Source: Anaerolineales bacterium (GTDB taxonomy: Bacteria; Chloroflexota; Anaerolineae; Anaerolineales; Villigracilaceae). Taken from it: a stretch of 64,000 nucleotides of DNA. This document shows, piece by piece, positions 61,459 to 64,000 of the stretch (positions within the stretch are counted from its first letter, which is position 1; each line of letters starts with the position of its first letter). Location of the stretch: contig JACKAV010000004.1 of assembly GCA_020634895.1 (NCBI GenBank), forward strand, positions 248,001 to 312,000. The letters are read 5' to 3'. The notes below the pieces were generated by a model. That model worked only from the letters and a program-made list of their open reading frames with translations. It was not told the origin of the DNA and made no database searches. The translations under genes and the position numbers were made by a program.

Positions 61459-62430
61459 TTACGGCGTCAGGACATCCTTCGCCCATTCACGTTCCTGCAA
61501 GTACCAGTCGACCAGTTTCTTCAACCCTTGGCGCAAATTAACCTGCGGGTCCCAGCCGAGCAGTTCCTTTGCCTTGCTCACATCCGCCTGATTGGTACGC
61601 ATATCCGCCAGGTTGGGCGGACCGTGCTGAATGATGGCTTTTTTGCCGGTCAATTCTTCGGTCAATGTAACCAGATCGTTGATGCTGATAACTTCGTGTC
61701 CGCCGAGGTTGACGATCTCATAGCCAAGCGGCTTGGTTGCCAGAATGGCACCGCGCGCAATATCATCGATGTAGGTAAAGCCGCGCGACTGCTCCCCGTC
61801 GCCATTGATACGCACCGGCTCCCCTTCGATGATCCACTGCACGAAGCGGAACATGGCAAGGTCGGGGCGGCCCGCAGGTCCATAGACCGTGAAGAAGCGG
61901 ACAATGGTCACATCAATATCGAAGAGATGATGATAGGAATGCGCCAGCGCCTCGGCTCCCTTTTTGCTGGCTGCATACGGCTGCATCGGTTCACTGCTGG
62001 ACGCCGTCTCAGGCGTGGGGTATGGCGGGTTCTCACCATAGATGCTGGAGGTGGACGCGATGACGATCTTCTTGCACCCATACTGGCGGCAGACCTCAAG
62101 CATGTTGAGCGTCCCCATCACATTGGATTCAAGGAATACCCACGGATTTTCCACGCTGAAGCGGACACCCGCGCGCGCCGCGAGATGAATGATCGCATCG
62201 AATTTATCATCCTTGAAGAGCTCGATGCAGGATTTCTCTGAAATGTCGTGCTGATGAAACCTGAACCCCGGAATTTCCTCGAGCAGTTTCAAGCGGTATT
62301 CCTTCATCCGCGGGTCGTAAGCATCGTTCATGTTGTCAATGCCTACAACCGTATGTCCCTGCTCAAGAAGCATTTGCGAAGTCCGCGCTCCGATAAAACC
62401 AGCCGCTCCCGTTACCAAATAATGACCCAT
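61459..62430 (-). CDS. UDP-glucuronate 4-epimerase-like SDR
   Basis: A 323-residue SDR with AGGAGG before ATG 62430. TGAAGFIGARTSQMLLEQGH is the cofactor site; HLAARAGVRFSVENPWVFLE, STSSIYGENPPYPT, YAASKKGAEALAHSYHHLF (Tyr and Lys) and VRFFTVYGPAGRPDLAMFRF are typical of UDP-GlcA 4-epimerases (LpsL/Cap1J type). It would supply UDP-galacturonate. UDP-GlcNAcA or another uronic substrate is possible, given the WbpA gene upstream. Confidence 0.8.
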   Translation of the reverse strand: MGHYLVTGAAGFIGARTSQMLLEQGHTVVGIDNMNDAYDPRMKEYRLKLLEEIPGFRFHQHDISEKSCIELFKDDKFDAIIHLAARAGVRFSVENPWVFLESNVMGTLNMLEVCRQYGCKKIVIASTSSIYGENPPYPTPETASSSEPMQPYAASKKGAEALAHSYHHLFDIDVTIVRFFTVYGPAGRPDLAMFRFVQWIIEGEPVRINGDGEQSRGFTYIDDIARGAILATKPLGYEIVNLGGHEVISINDLVTLTEELTGKKAIIQHGPPNLADMRTNQADVSKAKELLGWDPQVNLRQGLKKLVDWYLQEREWAKDVLTP

Positions 62431-62450
62431 ACAAGCCTCCTAATTAAGCA

Positions 62451-62492
62451 TCAATGTCAGATACCTGATCGCGACCAGGTATCTGACATTGA
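62451..62492. repeat. Strong intercistronic hairpin
   Basis: Seventeen-base perfect stem (62451-62467 with 62476-62492) and eight-base loop in the 74-base gap between wbpA and the epimerase. No T-run follows on the minus strand, so it is REP-like rather than a terminator; it may stabilise the upstream mRNA. Confidence 0.75.
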
Positions 62493-62504
62493 ATAAAATA
62501 CCCG

Positions 62505-63824
62505 CTATAGTCTTTCCACGTTCTCGAATTCGCCCATCTTCCCGGTCGCATTGCGCGAATCAAAGACGAATTTTGCCGATGCGATGATCTCTTTGTAATC
62601 GTAATCCTTATGGTTCGTTACAACCACAACTGCATCCGCTTCCTTCACGGATTTCATCATGTCCGCCACGCTGTCCATGTGCCAGCCTTCATATTCGTGA
62701 TGGATATGCGGGATGTACGGATCATGATACTCGACCTGCGCGCCTTTCTTTTGCAGCAAACCGATCACATCCAGAGACGGGGATTCGCGCACATCGTCGA
62801 TATCGGGTTTGTACGCCGCACCCAATACCAGCACCTTCGACCCTTTGAGAGTCTTGCCGCGGTCATTCATCGCCTCCAATACGCGGCTGACAACGTAACG
62901 CGGCATATTGGTATTAATCTCAGATGCTAACTCAATAAAGCGCGCATTGTAATTCAGTGATTTCATCTTCCATGAAAGATAAAGCGGATCGATCGGGATG
63001 CAGTGCCCGCCCAAGCCGGGACCGGGTGTGAACTTCATGAACCCGAACGGTTTGGTCGCCGCCGCATCAATAACCTCCCACACATTCACGCCGAGGCGTT
63101 CGCACATGATCGCCAGTTCATTGACCATGCCGATATTGATCATGCGGAAGGTGTTCTCGAGCAGTTTCGCCATCTCTGCCGCTTCCGCCGTGGAAACGCG
63201 GTGGATTGTCTTGATTGCACCTTCATACCAGGCGGTTGCCACTTCGCCGCAGTCTTCGGTGATTCCACCCATCACCTTGGGTGTGTTAATGGTGGTCCAA
63301 TCCTCGCGTCCGGGGTCGACACGTTCCGGCGAAAAGGCAAGGAACCAGTCCTCGCCCACAGTCAAGCCGTGTTCCGTGCCGAGTTTCGGCAGGAGCAACT
63401 CACGGGTCGTACCGGGATATGTAGTGGACTCCAACACCACCACCATGCCTTTATGCATGTACTTGCTCAGTTCATCCATGGCGGAGATGATGAAGGACAT
63501 ATCCGGGTCGCCTGTCTTGCGCAGCGGCGTCGGCACACAAATGCTGACAGCATCCATTTCCTTCAACACCGCAAAATCGACGGTGGCGGTCAACTTGCCA
63601 TCCTTCACCAGTTTGGCAACAGCTTCGGTCTTCACATCAGGGATGTAAGACTTCCCCGCATTCAACGCATCGACTTTGCGCTGGTCCGGGTCCACGCCGG
63701 TGACTTTAAAGCCTGCCTCGCCGAACACAACTGCCAGCGGCAAACCGACGTATCCCAACCCAAGAATTGCCACCTCGGCACTCTTGTCCTTCAATTTCTT
63801 TATTAAATCTGTTTTTGTAGTCAT
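62505..63824 (-). CDS. wbpA: UDP-N-acetylglucosamine 6-dehydrogenase, WbpA family
   Basis: A 439-residue nucleotide-sugar dehydrogenase starting MTTKTDLIKKLKDKSAEVAI at 63824 with GAGG upstream. GLGYVGLPLAV at 22-32 binds NAD; VPTPLRKTGDPDMSFII and VVLESTTYPGTTRELLLP are WbpA-type; the catalytic Cys275 is in GPGLGGHCIPIDP. It should oxidise UDP-GlcNAc to UDP-GlcNAcA, the substrate for WbpB at 44228. UDP-ManNAc or UDP-GalNAc dehydrogenase (VipA, WbpO) are alternatives. Confidence 0.87.
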   Translation of the reverse strand: MTTKTDLIKKLKDKSAEVAILGLGYVGLPLAVVFGEAGFKVTGVDPDQRKVDALNAGKSYIPDVKTEAVAKLVKDGKLTATVDFAVLKEMDAVSICVPTPLRKTGDPDMSFIISAMDELSKYMHKGMVVVLESTTYPGTTRELLLPKLGTEHGLTVGEDWFLAFSPERVDPGREDWTTINTPKVMGGITEDCGEVATAWYEGAIKTIHRVSTAEAAEMAKLLENTFRMINIGMVNELAIMCERLGVNVWEVIDAAATKPFGFMKFTPGPGLGGHCIPIDPLYLSWKMKSLNYNARFIELASEINTNMPRYVVSRVLEAMNDRGKTLKGSKVLVLGAAYKPDIDDVRESPSLDVIGLLQKKGAQVEYHDPYIPHIHHEYEGWHMDSVADMMKSVKEADAVVVVTNHKDYDYKEIIASAKFVFDSRNATGKMGEFENVERL

Positions 63825-63838
63825 GGTTTCCTCGTTTG

Positions 63839-64000
63839 TCAAAATAGACTTAACTGTTGCGGCTTCTCAAAATTTTGGGAAGCCGTACTTTTTTTCTTTT
63901 CAACCACCTGCCTGCCCAACGCTGCGCGGGCTTCATTCAACTGTTCCGGCAGTTTCGCGAAATCCGCCAAAATGGATGGACGCAACGCCGGCTGATGAAG
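63839..64000 (-). CDS. C-terminal end of a gene with a clamp-binding-like motif (5' end outside window)
   Basis: On the minus strand 53 codons run open from the right edge to a TGA at 63841-63839, 14 bases before the wbpA start. The peptide is Glu/Lys/Gln-rich (DFAKLPEQLNEARAALGRQ) and ends exactly in QQLSLF. QLSLF matches the canonical bacterial beta-clamp-binding pentapeptide, often at the end of DNA polymerases and repair proteins. Codon use seems plausible but the piece is short. A hairpin plus T-run on the plus strand lies within it (63860-63896). Confidence 0.5.
   Translation of the reverse strand, partial: LHQPALRPSILADFAKLPEQLNEARAALGRQVVEKKKSTASQNFEKPQQLSLF

Noticed and set aside
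61456..62241. A 261-codon plus-strand frame antisense to the UDP-glucuronate 4-epimerase
   Set aside because: It is a mirror of a well-conserved SDR gene, has no recognisable motif, and begins next to the terminator of the real gene.
63860..63896. Hairpin followed by a T-run on the plus strand, resembling an intrinsic terminator
   Set aside because: No plus-strand gene leads into it, and on the minus strand it falls inside an open frame; it is probably chance, so it is only mentioned under the partial gene.

Overview
The window looks like a chromosomal surface-polysaccharide locus from an environmental bacterium. My best guess is Chloroflexota, class Anaerolineae. Base composition is close to balanced, there is a proline/threonine-rich membrane-anchored protein, and there are many glycosyltransferases (GTs) and small dispersed palindromes. 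The taxonomic call is weak because no rRNA or ribosomal protein gene is present. Almost every gene makes, modifies or exports glycans. I see no tRNA, rRNA, CRISPR array, transposase, integrase or phage gene, and no gene-free stretch longer than about 130 bases.

Layout. Positions 3-1740 (+) hold the end of a methyltransferase-GT2 fusion and a methyltransferase; they converge on a bidirectional terminator at 1741-1770. From 57722 down to 1772 about fifty genes run on the minus strand, mostly with 0-30 base gaps or ATGA/TGATG overlaps. In order of transcription they are: a membrane block (57722-46894: a P/T-rich anchored protein, five large GT-C-like proteins, Gmd, a DPM-synthase-like GT2, an LPG-synthase-like membrane protein); a GT4; a small winged-helix regulator; wbpB-wbpD-wbpE; an ABC exporter (wzm/wzt); an SGNH protein and a TylF-like methyltransferase; a legionaminate-type module (legI-legG-legF); a second ulosonate module (NeuB, aldehyde dehydrogenase, CMP-sugar synthetase, transketolase); a run of GTs and methyltransferases; Rmd, LegB and a PtmE-like nucleotidyltransferase; AsnB; hisH-hisF-wbpG-GT4-wbpI-GT4; and three last genes. 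Two plus-strand genes (57776-58917: methyltransferase, GNAT) interrupt the minus-strand series. On the right (63841-58935) are a clamp-motif gene fragment, WbpA, a UDP-glucuronate 4-epimerase-like enzyme, a Wzx flippase and a GT4.

How the genes work together (inference from families). WbpA, WbpB, WbpE, WbpD and WbpI together would make UDP-ManNAc3NAcA from UDP-GlcNAc. WbpG with a degenerate HisF and HisH would turn an acetamido group into an acetamidino group, as in Pseudomonas aeruginosa O5. Gmd plus Rmd would give GDP-D-rhamnose. LegB, PtmE-like, LegG, LegI and LegF cover most of a GDP-linked legionaminic acid route, but LegC and LegH are not in the window. The second NeuB module has no 2-epimerase or aminotransferase and instead carries a transketolase and an aldehyde dehydrogenase; its product cannot be named from known pathways and it is the best candidate for undescribed chemistry. 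Three related GT-B-like proteins (24771-26180, 32814-34202, 37129-38520) sit around the two NeuB modules and are candidate ulosonyltransferases. Both a Wzx flippase and a Wzm/Wzt exporter are present, so more than one glycan or more than one export route is likely.
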